Of a stretch of DNA of 55,851 nucleotides, positions 35,500-44,219 are shown piece after piece (the first letter of the stretch is position 1; the number at the start of each line of letters is the position of its first letter). This DNA comes from an uncultured Phocaeicola sp. (GTDB taxonomy: Bacteria > Bacteroidota > Bacteroidia > Bacteroidales > Bacteroidaceae). The notes beneath the pieces are model-generated. The model did not search any database, had not been told where the DNA came from, and saw nothing but the letters and a program-made list of their open reading frames with translations. The stretch lies in contig CAUBDX010000021.1 of assembly GCA_958434805.1 (NCBI GenBank), forward strand, positions 1 to 55,851. Reading direction: 5' to 3'. The translations under genes were made by a program, and so were the position numbers.

Positions 35500-36840
35500 T
35501 TAGAAGTAATAGATGAATAATAGTACAGCGTTTACTCCAATGACAGTGAGGAATCCTTTCCATACATAAGGTAGCATTTCTTTTCTGCGGGAGGAAAAAA
35601 ATATGGCATAGAACATATTCACTACGATGTTGCTGATGATAGCTTGCATGATACAGGCCCCTACAATGGTTGCCGGAATATTTCCGCCTTGTAACAGGTT
35701 TAGTATGAAAGGAGTGATATCACTTAATCCTGTTGCAATGGAGAGAATACTCAAACCTCCTGTTCCTGCATAAACCAATGTATAGTGAGTCAGAAATGTA
35801 AATACTACAAATAATAAAGCAAAGATCAGAGCGACTTTGAATTCCAGTGGATTACTTTCCGTTTCCGTTTCTTCAATAACTTCGCGCTCGCCTTTTATAG
35901 TATGCTTTTTATGGATGAATATGCCGATGCCGGCGGCGGTTGCAGACATGATGAGCAGATAGGGGTAAATATTCAGAAAGATGGAAGTGCTGAATATAAG
36001 GATCAAAATCATGAAACGTAAGAACATCATGCTGACAGCAAGCATCATGGCAGATACATATTCCGGTATTTCATGCGCTTGTACCCGTTTGCATTTGCGG
36101 GCAAGGATGGAAATGGTAGCGGTGCTGCTATACAGACCACCGATAATGCCCGAAACCAAAGTGCCTGATTCGCGGAAAACATATTGCTTCAGCAGGTAGG
36201 ACAAATAGGAGATACCCGATACGACTACAGTAGCCAGCCAAATGGTGTATGGAGTGAGATTGATACCCGGTATGAGAGGTTCCTTGGGTAGCATGGGCAA
36301 AATGATACCGCTGATAGCCAGAAATTTTGCCAGTGTGATCATTTCATCATTCTGCATCCGTTGTACAAGTTCTGTGAAGGTGTGTTTCATTTCTGTGAAA
36401 AGAAGCACGGTGACTACCATCATCACGTAAAACCAGGAAGGTTGTGTACTTATGATAGGAGCCATACAATAGGTGATAAGGGCGATGATGATTGTTGTCA
36501 CTCCAAACACGTGGAACTGGGATTGCTTGACATAATAATTGATGCCCAGTAACATACCTAAAATTATTCCGCCTCCCATAAATAAATGCATTTCCTTAGG
36601 ATCAAGTATATAGAGGAGATATCCCAAAATGCCGATAAAAGTAAAAGTCCGGTCTGTGCCGAAAAGCGTAGTTTCCCCCTCTCGTTTCAGGCTGATTCTC
36701 CGTTGGGATAAACCGATGAGTAAAGAGAACAAGGTCACCAGAATGAAAGTAACCAATTGCTGGGGAAGGTAATCGTACAACTTTTCCATAAATCTGTCAA
36801 GATTAGGTTGATGTAATAGGTTTTTCCTTTTAAACTGCAT
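35500..36840 (-). CDS. MgtC/SapB-type membrane protein with DUF4010
   Basis: About 446 residues with a dozen hydrophobic segments. The N-terminal part (about 25-150) resembles the MgtC/SapB domain (LVTLFSLLIGLSQRRISLKR, RTFTFIGILGYLL). The C-terminal part (about 190-445) matches DUF4010 (GIILPMLPKEP, SGIIGGLYSSTATISILARK). Function is unclear; a link to metal or envelope stress is only inferred. The frame extends to a TTG at 36861. I prefer the first ATG, at 36840, preceded by GAGGAG; an ATG at 36789 is also possible. It is 27 bp downstream of a small secreted-protein gene. Confidence 0.8.
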   Translation of the reverse strand: MQFKRKNLLHQPNLDRFMEKLYDYLPQQLVTFILVTLFSLLIGLSQRRISLKREGETTLFGTDRTFTFIGILGYLLYILDPKEMHLFMGGGIILGMLLGINYYVKQSQFHVFGVTTIIIALITYCMAPIISTQPSWFYVMMVVTVLLFTEMKHTFTELVQRMQNDEMITLAKFLAISGIILPMLPKEPLIPGINLTPYTIWLATVVVSGISYLSYLLKQYVFRESGTLVSGIIGGLYSSTATISILARKCKRVQAHEIPEYVSAMMLAVSMMFLRFMILILIFSTSIFLNIYPYLLIMSATAAGIGIFIHKKHTIKGEREVIEETETESNPLEFKVALIFALLFVVFTFLTHYTLVYAGTGGLSILSIATGLSDITPFILNLLQGGNIPATIVGACIMQAIISNIVVNMFYAIFFSSRRKEMLPYVWKGFLTVIGVNAVLLFIYYF

Positions 36841-36867
36841 TGACTCCTCTGATGGATTCAAGTGGCT

Positions 36868-37350
36868 TTAAAACGCTTGCTTAAACTGGCTTTCTTCAAA
36901 AAGTCCTTTTAATTTATCATCACTTTTTATTTGGTTGATGATTGTGGACAGAACTCCTGCTTTAGGCAATTCTACCACAACGTCTGTTTTATATTTACCA
37001 CCGCTCTGCCGGCTGTTTTCACAGACTACTTTTAAGTTAGCAGCCTCTTGCTGGGTAGCCATATGGATCAGATCTGAGAACTGTTCCCACTCTGCATTAC
37101 CGAATTTTTTTTGAGACTTGGCAGCCATTTCCGCCTTTGCTTTGATCTGGCTGGTTATTGCAGTACGGGCTGCAATGACCGCCTTCTTTTTGGAGGCAGT
37201 GGCATCACCGCTCTGAGCTGATGCTGAGGCACGGAAGAAGTCTGCGTTTGTGCTATATGCATTTCCGGTACAAGGAGTACTTTGTGCCTGTGCCCATGTT
37301 GACATTCCAAGGACGAAGGCTAAAAAATAGATGAATTTATAATATTTCAT
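36868..37350 (-). CDS. Exported LPP20-like protein, function unknown
   Basis: 160 residues with a signal peptide (1-23, cleaved after WAQAQS). The mature part has an alanine- and lysine-rich amphipathic stretch, ASKKKAVIAARTAITSQIKA, of the kind seen in LPP20-type envelope proteins, then VVCENSRQSGGKYKTDVVVEL, a strand pattern also seen in that group. No lipobox is present, so it would be periplasmic or secreted. It probably shares a transcript with the MgtC/DUF4010 gene. The family link is an inference from pattern only. Confidence 0.55.
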   Translation of the reverse strand: MKYYKFIYFLAFVLGMSTWAQAQSTPCTGNAYSTNADFFRASASAQSGDATASKKKAVIAARTAITSQIKAKAEMAAKSQKKFGNAEWEQFSDLIHMATQQEAANLKVVCENSRQSGGKYKTDVVVELPKAGVLSTIINQIKSDDKLKGLFEESQFKQAF

Positions 37351-37448
37351 AGTTGTAATTTTATCAATCTATTGCGAAGATAGAAGAATATTTGATAATA
37401 TAAACAAGAAAAGGGAAAAAAAAGATTGAGCTTGCTTTATGAAATGAT

Positions 37449-37456
37449 TATATTTG
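37449..37456 (+). promoter_or_regulatory. Bacteroidetes -7 box for the ECF/Tat run
   Basis: TATATTTG lies 28 bp before the ECF S-component start at 37484. Confidence 0.5.
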
Positions 37457-37483
37457 CAGAAATTAAATGAAAGGTTAGTATTC

Positions 37484-37993
37484 ATGGAATCAACAACAAA
37501 ACTCTATTCGTTAAATTACACAAACGCAAATACTTATTTATTTGCATTCGTGTTTATTGTAGGTAATGTGGTATTGCCGCAACTTTGTCATTTGGTGCAT
37601 TTGGGTGGACCTGCTATGTTACCCATTTATTTCTTCACATTAATAGGTGCTTATAAATATGGATTCAAAGTGGGGATGTTGACGGCTGTTCTTTCTCCGC
37701 TTGTCAATAGCTTCTTGTTTGGAATGCCTTCTGTGACCATACTTCCGGCTATATTGGTAAAGTCGGTATTGTTGGCGTTGGTGGCGGGATATATGGCAGA
37801 TCGTTTCCGTAAGATTACGATTCCTGCATTGCTGGGGACTGTTATGGCATATCAGGTGGTGGGTACCTTGATAGAATGGGCTCTTGTCGGTGATTTCTAT
37901 TTGGCGGCACAGGATTTCCGGATTGGAATTCCGGGCATGTTGCTCCAGATTTTTGGTGGCTATGCTTTGTTGAAAGCTATTGCAAAAAGATAA
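37484..37993 (+). CDS. ECF transporter S component
   Basis: 169 residues with five or six membrane helices, matching the substrate-binding (S) subunits of energy-coupling-factor vitamin transporters: LPIYFFTLIGAYKYGFKVGMLTAVLSPLVN and LPAILVKSVLLALVAGYMADRF. The start at 37484 is chosen because an upstream TTG start would overlap the promoter box. No ATPase (EcfA) or EcfT gene is adjacent, so it must share an energising module coded elsewhere. The substrate is not evident. Confidence 0.75.
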   Translation: MESTTKLYSLNYTNANTYLFAFVFIVGNVVLPQLCHLVHLGGPAMLPIYFFTLIGAYKYGFKVGMLTAVLSPLVNSFLFGMPSVTILPAILVKSVLLALVAGYMADRFRKITIPALLGTVMAYQVVGTLIEWALVGDFYLAAQDFRIGIPGMLLQIFGGYALLKAIAKR

Positions 37994-38012
37994 GTTGTAA
38001 ACATTTGATGTT

Positions 38013-38132
38013 ATGCTGCAAATTGTGAAACAGCCTGAAAATGGTGGCGCTGGCTATGTTCTGGTAGCTGTCATGGATGGAGATCCCGGTAAATGGATGA
38101 CTTTGTTTTTTGATAAATCATTTAATAGTTAA
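38013..38132 (+). CDS. Possible 39-residue small protein
   Basis: An ATG-to-TAA frame between the ECF S gene and tatA, starting [20 protein letters not shown] and ending with [11 protein letters not shown]. The composition looks protein-like, and it fills most of a 147-bp gap in a same-strand gene run. It has no membrane helix of full length. No family is recognised. It may instead be an untranslated leader for tatA or a gene remnant. Confidence 0.4.
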   Translation: MLQIVKQPENGGAGYVLVAVMDGDPGKWMTLFFDKSFNS

Positions 38133-38140
38133 TAGATAAA

Positions 38141-38344
38141 ATGACAGGCACATTATTATTTTTAGGATTAGGAATGCAGGAAATATTATTCATTGCATTG
38201 ATTGTTCTTTTATTCTTTGGTGGGAAGAAGATACCCGAACTGATGAAGGGGTTGGGCAAAGGGGTTAAGAGTTTTAAGGAAGGGATGAACGGGGTGGAGG
38301 ATGATATAGATGGAAAAGATAAGAAAGGGGAAACGAAAGAGTGA
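38141..38344 (+). CDS. tatA: Twin-arginine translocase subunit TatA/E
   Basis: 67 residues: an N-terminal membrane helix (about 12-27), the conserved [24 protein letters not shown] hinge and amphipathic helix (described here by its parts [10 protein letters not shown] and GLGKG), then a charged tail. It forms the pore-like oligomer that moves folded proteins. tatC follows after 3 bp. No tatB is seen, as usual for the minimal TatAC systems of Bacteroidetes. Confidence 0.93.
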   Translation: MTGTLLFLGLGMQEILFIALIVLLFFGGKKIPELMKGLGKGVKSFKEGMNGVEDDIDGKDKKGETKE

Positions 38345-38347
38345 CAA

Positions 38348-39181
38348 ATGATGGAACAACAGCAGAAGATACTGACTTTTTGGGATCATCTGGAAGAACT
38401 GCGCCATGTCTTGTTCCGTATTGCAGTGGCTGTGGTATTTCTAATGTTGGTAGCATTCTTGTTTAAGGATGAGCTTTTTGCTATTGTTCTAGCGCCTAAG
38501 AATGCTGATTTCATTATTTATCGTTTTTTTTGCCGGATAGCTGATTTCATGGCTATGCCTTCATTATGTCCGGAAGTGTTTTATGTGAAAATGATCAATA
38601 CCCAATTGGCGGCTCAATTCATTACTCATATGAGCGTGTCTTTTTATACGGGTTTTTTGCTGGCATCTCCTTATGTTATTTATCAGTTGTTCCGTTTTGT
38701 TTCGCCGGCTTTATACGAGAATGAAAAGAAATATTCTACCCGGATTGTAGGGTGGGGCTATTTTCTTTTTATGATGGGAGTTCTTTTGAATTATTTTTTG
38801 ATTTTCCCTCTTACTTTCCGTTTTCTTGCTACCTATCAGGTCAGTATGGAAGTGGAGAACACGATTACTTTGTCTTCGTATATGGATACATTGATGATGA
38901 TGAGCCTGATGATGGGGATTGTTTTCGAGATTCCTGTTCTTTGTTGGCTTTTTGCCAAACTGGGATTTCTTACGGCTGATTTTATGAAGCGGTATCGTCG
39001 TCATGCTATTGTTATTATTCTGATAGTTGGAGCTGTTATCACTCCTACGTCAGATGTCTTTACATTGATGATGGTGTCTGTGCCCATGTATTTGCTTTAC
39101 GAAGTCAGCATTTGGATTGTAAGTCGGACAGGGAAAAAACAGCAGGAAGAATCCTTGGAGGAAGTGCTTGAAAAATCATGA
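38348..39181 (+). CDS. tatC: Twin-arginine translocase subunit TatC
   Basis: The Tat signal-peptide receptor, with six membrane helices. 277 residues, starting at one of two adjacent ATGs (38348 or 38351). Landmarks are FWDHLEELRHVLFRI at the N-terminus, ASPYVIYQLFRFVSPALYENEKK, and the late IVGAVITPTSDVFTLMMVSVPMYLLYEVS. A charged tail follows. A bidirectional terminator separates it from the convergent alanine dehydrogenase gene. Confidence 0.96.
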   Translation: MMEQQQKILTFWDHLEELRHVLFRIAVAVVFLMLVAFLFKDELFAIVLAPKNADFIIYRFFCRIADFMAMPSLCPEVFYVKMINTQLAAQFITHMSVSFYTGFLLASPYVIYQLFRFVSPALYENEKKYSTRIVGWGYFLFMMGVLLNYFLIFPLTFRFLATYQVSMEVENTITLSSYMDTLMMMSLMMGIVFEIPVLCWLFAKLGFLTADFMKRYRRHAIVIILIVGAVITPTSDVFTLMMVSVPMYLLYEVSIWIVSRTGKKQQEESLEEVLEKS

Positions 39182-39210
39182 GATGATAATCCTTATAAGT
39201 ATTATATCGT

Positions 39211-39247
39211 AAAAAAGGAAGACCTTCTAAAAAGGCCTTCCTTTTTT
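39211..39247. terminator. Bidirectional terminator between tatC and ald
   Basis: A 16-bp stem with one mismatch (39211-39226 with 39232-39247) has six As on the left and six Ts on the right, suited to both convergent genes. Confidence 0.8.
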
Positions 39248-39267
39248 CCATTAGGATCCATACTTTA

Positions 39268-40359
39268 TTAAATCTTCCAGCCAAAGGCCTCTGCCACGGC
39301 CGGAAACACAATCTTTCCGTTGACAATATTCAAGCCGTTTTTTAGTCCAGGATCGTTTTCGCAAGCTTTTTTCCAACCAAGATCTGCCAATCTGATGGCG
39401 TATGGCAGTGTAGCATTGGTTAATGCCAAGGTTGAAGTACATGGTACAGCTCCCGGAATATTGGCCACACAGTAATGGATGATACCGTCTACTTCGTAAA
39501 TAGGTTCGGCATGAGTTGTAGGATGGGACGTCTCAAAACATCCTCCTTGGTCAATGGCCACATCTACCAGTACAGTACCCTTTTTCATCAGTTTCAGCAT
39601 AGGGCGTGTTATGAGGTGGGGAGCCTTTGCACCGGGGATAAGAACTGCACCGATTATCAAATCAGTTGTTGGCAGTTCTTTTTCTATATTGTGGCTGGAC
39701 GAGAATAATGTTTTTACATTTTTAGGCATGAACTCACTCAACTGACGCAGGCGGGGTAATGAAATATCACAGATTGTGACATCAGCCCCTAATCCTGCAG
39801 CCATTAAAGCTGCATTGGTTCCTACAATGCCGCCGCCTAATACCAGCACTTTGGCTGGCTTGACACCGGGAACTCCACCTAGCAAGATGCCACGTCCTCC
39901 TTGAGGCTTCTCCAAAAAACGTGCTCCTTCCTGAGTGGACATTCGTCCTGCCACTTCACTCATGGGAATCAGCAGAGGCAGTCCGCCTTGTTTGTCTGTT
40001 ACAGTTTCGTAAGCTAGGCATACTGAACCACTACGCATCATTGCCTCCGTTAATTCTTTGTCACAGGCAAAATGGAAGTATGTAAATACCAGTTGGCCCT
40101 TACGTACCAGGTTATATTCACATTCGATGGGTTCCTTGACTTTTATAATCATCTCGGCAATGGCGTACACATCTTCTATAGTAGGAAGGATACGCGCTCC
40201 GACTTTCTCATACTCTTCATCGGAAAATCCGCTGTTTATACCTGCGGTGTGTTGTATATACACCGTGTGACCTCTCTGTACCAACTCGTGTGCTCCTGCA
40301 GGGGTTAATGATACACGATTCTCGTTGTTTTTGATTTCTTTAGGAATTCCTACTATCAT
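39268..40359 (-). CDS. ald: Alanine dehydrogenase
   Basis: Interconverts L-alanine and pyruvate plus ammonia using NAD. 363 residues from the ATG at 40359, where the standard [20 protein letters not shown] begins; a longer frame to 40401 would overlap the promoter box. The pyruvate/alanine-binding lysine in IIKVKEP and the catalytic histidine in YFHFA are present, as is the NAD loop [12 protein letters not shown] near residue 175. Length is slightly short of 370 but complete. It is transcribed alone. Confidence 0.95.
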   Translation of the reverse strand: MIVGIPKEIKNNENRVSLTPAGAHELVQRGHTVYIQHTAGINSGFSDEEYEKVGARILPTIEDVYAIAEMIIKVKEPIECEYNLVRKGQLVFTYFHFACDKELTEAMMRSGSVCLAYETVTDKQGGLPLLIPMSEVAGRMSTQEGARFLEKPQGGRGILLGGVPGVKPAKVLVLGGGIVGTNAALMAAGLGADVTICDISLPRLRQLSEFMPKNVKTLFSSSHNIEKELPTTDLIIGAVLIPGAKAPHLITRPMLKLMKKGTVLVDVAIDQGGCFETSHPTTHAEPIYEVDGIIHYCVANIPGAVPCTSTLALTNATLPYAIRLADLGWKKACENDPGLKNGLNIVNGKIVFPAVAEAFGWKI

Positions 40360-40389
40360 AATTGTCACATTTAAGGGGTTTGACTGCCT

Positions 40390-40397
40390 CAAAGATA
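40390..40397 (-). promoter_or_regulatory. Bacteroidetes -7 box for ald
   Basis: The minus strand reads TATCTTTG, 30 bp before the ald start codon. Confidence 0.5.
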
Positions 40398-40496
40398 ACA
40401 AAATGTCAGAAAAGTAGGTTTTGTCTGGATATGTTTTTTTCGTAATAAATGTATGTTTAGCAACATTGTTTTAAGGGATATTCTGTTTTTTATTTG

Positions 40497-40504
40497 TAAG
40501 TTTG
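40497..40504 (+). promoter_or_regulatory. Bacteroidetes -7 box for the M23 peptidase gene
   Basis: TAAGTTTG lies 48 bp before the start codon at 40553. Confidence 0.5.
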
Positions 40505-40552
40505 CGGAGAGATTCAAAATTTTTGTGATGAGTTCTCCATAAAATAAAGAAA

Positions 40553-42223
40553 ATGACTTTACGAAATTATATAATCATAGCAGCTTTGGGCAGTGTTCTT
40601 GCTGTACGGGCACAGGAAGAACCGGCTGCTCCTGTATTCCGTCCTCCTTTTGATTTTCCGCTTATTCTGAGCGGTAATTTCGGTGAACTGCGTTCTAACC
40701 ACTTTCATGGAGGAGTGGATTTTAAAACCCAGGGAGAGGTGGGAAAACCTATTCATTGCATTGCCGACGGATATGTGAGCCGTGTACTGGTTACTCCCGG
40801 AGGATATGGGCAGGCTATTTTTATTACGCATCCCAATGGATATACTTCAGTATATGGACATGTGTTGAAATTTGCTTCTGCAGTGGCAAAAGTGGTGGAG
40901 GAATATCAATATCGGCATGAAACTTTTGCTGTGGATTTGAAATTCGAGCCTCATCAGGTCAGTTTCAAAGCTGGAGAAATCATTGCTTTAAGCGGTAATG
41001 AAGGGTATTCTTTCGGACCGCATCTGCATATGGAGATACGCCGTACGGATACTGGTGAATTGATAGATCCCTTACAGTTCTATACCGATAAAATTAAAGA
41101 CACTACTCCGCCACGTGCGTCAATGATTATGCTTTATCCGCAGCGGGGCGCTGGAGTTGTGGAAGGCTCACAAAGAAAAAAATCCATATCTGTTGCTTCT
41201 TTGGGACAACCGGTTTCTGCTTGGGGGAAAATAGCCGCTGGCATTAAGGCATACGACTATATGGATGGCACACATAATAATTATGGTGTGCGTTCCGTGG
41301 TACTCTATGTGGATACGACAGAAGTTTTTCGCAGTACGGTGGATGGCGTTTTGCCCGAAGAGAACCGGATGATTAATGCCTGGACAGACTATGAGGAGAA
41401 TGTAAAGAGGCATAATTGGGTGATGCGCTCACAGATTCTTCCCGGAAATAGTTTGCGCATGTTACAAGCCAATGATGAAGGAGGGGTGGTTACGATTGAT
41501 GAAGAACGTGATTATCATTTTCGTTATGAATTAGCTGATTTATACGGGAATAAGTCGACTTATCGTTTCATTGTGCGTGGCCGTAGGCAGCCGATAGAGG
41601 AATATCATCCGCAGGTAAAACATTATTTGGCATGGAATAAAGGTAATGTGGTTCAGGAACCGGGTATGGAACTGGTTATCCCCCGAGGAATGTTGTATGA
41701 GGATGTGGCACTGAACTGTCATGTGGTTAAAGATACAGCTGCAATATCTTACGAGTACCAGTTGCACGATGAGCCAGTAGCTTTGCAGGCTGGGTGCACG
41801 TTGATGATCGGGGTACGCCATCTTCCTGTAGAGGATACGTCGAAATATTATGTGGCCCGTAAGTGGGGAAAAAGGAAAGGTTCAGCAGGAGGAATTTATG
41901 AAAATGGTTGGATGAAGACTTCCATCCGTGAACTGGGAACCTATACCGTAGCTATAGATACTTTGTCTCCACGAGTGACCCCATTAAATAAGGCACAATG
42001 GAAGACAGGTAAGGTTCAGTTCAAAATAGGAGATGCGGAAACGGGTATTAAGGATTATAAGGTGAAGATAGACGGCGAATTTGCCTTATTCGGTTTCAGT
42101 TCCAAAAATGCGAAATTGTGGATGAAGCATCCTGAACGGTTAAAAAAAGGAGTCGCCCATAAATTGGAATTGGTGGTGACAGATTATTGTGGAAACGAAA
42201 CAAAAGAGGAATATGAATTTTGA
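40553..42223 (+). CDS. M23-family (LytM) metallopeptidase
   Basis: 556 residues with a signal peptide (cleaved after about residue 20). The LytM domain (about 45-170) has both zinc motifs, HGGVD near 52-56 and HLHME at 157-161, with VYGHV between them, so it should be an active peptidoglycan endopeptidase in the periplasm. The remaining 380 residues are beta-rich with no domain I recognise, ending in an Ig-like part (LELVVTDYCGNETKEEYEF, last 19 residues). The C69 dipeptidase gene follows after 42 bp; both may work on peptides outside the cytoplasm. Confidence 0.88.
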   Translation: MTLRNYIIIAALGSVLAVRAQEEPAAPVFRPPFDFPLILSGNFGELRSNHFHGGVDFKTQGEVGKPIHCIADGYVSRVLVTPGGYGQAIFITHPNGYTSVYGHVLKFASAVAKVVEEYQYRHETFAVDLKFEPHQVSFKAGEIIALSGNEGYSFGPHLHMEIRRTDTGELIDPLQFYTDKIKDTTPPRASMIMLYPQRGAGVVEGSQRKKSISVASLGQPVSAWGKIAAGIKAYDYMDGTHNNYGVRSVVLYVDTTEVFRSTVDGVLPEENRMINAWTDYEENVKRHNWVMRSQILPGNSLRMLQANDEGGVVTIDEERDYHFRYELADLYGNKSTYRFIVRGRRQPIEEYHPQVKHYLAWNKGNVVQEPGMELVIPRGMLYEDVALNCHVVKDTAAISYEYQLHDEPVALQAGCTLMIGVRHLPVEDTSKYYVARKWGKRKGSAGGIYENGWMKTSIRELGTYTVAIDTLSPRVTPLNKAQWKTGKVQFKIGDAETGIKDYKVKIDGEFALFGFSSKNAKLWMKHPERLKKGVAHKLELVVTDYCGNETKEEYEF

Positions 42224-42265
42224 TGGTAAAATAAGTATTATACACAATTAAAAAGTTATATATTA

Positions 42266-43906
42266 ATGAAGAATAAACTGATTTTAGGTGCTGCCTTTCT
42301 ATTGGCGGCAATAACAGAGAGTTTGGCATGCACTAACTTGATTGTAGGTAAGGGAGCCTCGGTTGATGGTTCTGTTATCGTTTCTTATTCCGCTGATTCA
42401 TACGGAATGTTTGGCGAGTTGTATCACTATCCTGCCGGTATGCATGAAAAAGGAGCCATGCGTGATATCTATGATTGGGATTCGGGCAAATATTTAGGGC
42501 AAATAAAAGAAGCGCGTCAAACCTATAATGTGGTAGGTAATATGAATGAATTTCAGGTAACCATAGGTGAAACTACTTTTGGTGGACGGGAGGAATTGGT
42601 TGATTCTACCGGTATTATGGATTATGGAAGTTTGATTTATGTAGCTCTCCAGCGTTCTCGTACAGCTAAAGAAGCCATACAGGTAATGACGGATTTAGTA
42701 AAAGAATATGGTTATTATAGCAGTGGCGAATCATTCAGTATCGCTGATCCCAATGAAGTCTGGATTTTGGAGATGATCGGTAAGGGTCCCGGTGTGAAAG
42801 GTGCTGTATGGGTAGCAGTCCGTATACCGGATGATTGTATTGCCGCACATGCTAATCAGAGCCGGATTCATCAGTTCAATATGAATGACAAGGATAATTG
42901 TCTTTACTCTCCGGATGTGATTTCTTTCGCTCGTGAAAAAGGTTATTTTGACGGTATGAATAAAGATTTCAGTTTCTCGGCGGCATATAATCCTTTAGAT
43001 TTTGGTGGTGTACGGTTCTGTGAAGCGCGTGTATGGAGTTTCTATAATATGTTCAACAAGTCGGTGGGAGATACCTATCTTCCTTATATTCAGGGGGACA
43101 GCAAAGAACCGATGCCTCTTTATATCAAGCCTTCCCGTAAACTTTCAGTACGTGATGTACAAGCGGCTATGCGCGATCACTATGAGGGTACTCCACTGGA
43201 TATAACTAATGATCCCGGTGCCGGTCCGTTTAAAACTCCTTATCGTCTGTCTCCCTTGAGTTTTAAAGTAGGAGATCAGGAATATTTCAATGAACGTCCC
43301 ATTTCGACTCAGCAAACGGCTTTCACTTTTGTGGCACAGATGCGTGCTAACCTGCCCGATGCAATAGGGGGAGTATTATGGTTTGGAACAGATGATGCTA
43401 ATATGACAGTGTTTGCTCCTGTATATTGTTGTTCGGATCGTATTCCTGACTGTTATAGCAGTAAAGAAGCCGACTGTGTAACTTTTTCATGGGACTCTGC
43501 ATTTTGGATTTATAATTGGGTGGCCGATATGATTCGTCCACGTTATAGCCTGATGATTGATGATATGCGTGCCGTTCAAAATAATTTGGAAGATACTTAT
43601 GCGAATGCACAGGCTGGCATTGAATCTTCTGCCATGAGCTTATATGAGAAAGATCCTGTAAAGGCAAAAGAGTTCTTGACTAACTATAGTTGCATGACAG
43701 CCGAATCGGCAATAGACAGCTGGAAGAAATTGGGCGAATTTTTGATTGTGAAGTATAATGACGGTGCTGTGAAAAAGATGGCAAAAGATGGAACCATACT
43801 TCGTCCTGAAACCGGTCATTGCGCTCCTTTGGTACGTCCGGGGTATCCCAAAGAATTTTTGGAAGAACTGGTAAAGGCCACCGGTGAACGCTATAAGATG
43901 AAATAG
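42266..43906 (+). CDS. C69-family dipeptidase
   Basis: 546 residues of the U34/C69 N-terminal-nucleophile hydrolases. The signal peptide ends immediately before Cys22 (LACTNLIVGKGASVDGS), which is the expected nucleophile exposed by processing. Other family blocks are SYSADSYGMF, VIGET-like ITIGETTFGGR, SFSIADPNEVWILEMIGKG and VAVRIPDDCIAAHANQSRI. It would hydrolyse dipeptides in the periplasm. It is probably cotranscribed with the M23 peptidase gene. Confidence 0.9.
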   Translation: MKNKLILGAAFLLAAITESLACTNLIVGKGASVDGSVIVSYSADSYGMFGELYHYPAGMHEKGAMRDIYDWDSGKYLGQIKEARQTYNVVGNMNEFQVTIGETTFGGREELVDSTGIMDYGSLIYVALQRSRTAKEAIQVMTDLVKEYGYYSSGESFSIADPNEVWILEMIGKGPGVKGAVWVAVRIPDDCIAAHANQSRIHQFNMNDKDNCLYSPDVISFAREKGYFDGMNKDFSFSAAYNPLDFGGVRFCEARVWSFYNMFNKSVGDTYLPYIQGDSKEPMPLYIKPSRKLSVRDVQAAMRDHYEGTPLDITNDPGAGPFKTPYRLSPLSFKVGDQEYFNERPISTQQTAFTFVAQMRANLPDAIGGVLWFGTDDANMTVFAPVYCCSDRIPDCYSSKEADCVTFSWDSAFWIYNWVADMIRPRYSLMIDDMRAVQNNLEDTYANAQAGIESSAMSLYEKDPVKAKEFLTNYSCMTAESAIDSWKKLGEFLIVKYNDGAVKKMAKDGTILRPETGHCAPLVRPGYPKEFLEELVKATGERYKMK

Positions 43907-44219
43907 GATATATTTTTGTATGTTCTGAAAGTCTGATTAATTAGTGGAGGGGCAGGTTATGATCCTGCTCCTGTGCATAATAAGATAGTTTTTTAGATTG
44001 TATTCAGGATGCCTGGGAGCTTTCCCGACTGTTATATAGTAGTGTTTTTTTACCTTGTATGGTCTTCTGCTTTTTTATGACAGATTATTTTAGGGGGATA
44101 ATCCTTTATATCTCTAATTTTCTTCTTTCAAATTTCTAGGATTTTTAATTTAATTCTTTTACATTTGTCAAGACGTAAAAATCGGATGTAATTATAAACC
44201 TTATAAATAACAAAAAATT
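43907..44219 (+). promoter_or_regulatory. 313-bp spacer with weak hairpin and -7 box
   Basis: A 9-bp stem with one G-U pair (about 43948-43973, AGGGGCAGG with CCTGCTCCT) follows the dipeptidase gene but lacks a T-run directly after it. TACATTTG at 44160-44167 is a likely -7 box for the phosphohexomutase gene. Nothing else is recognised. Confidence 0.4.

Noticed and set aside
37994..39181. Missing tatB as a sign of gene loss
   Set aside because: Minimal TatAC systems without TatB are usual in Bacteroidetes, so this is expected.
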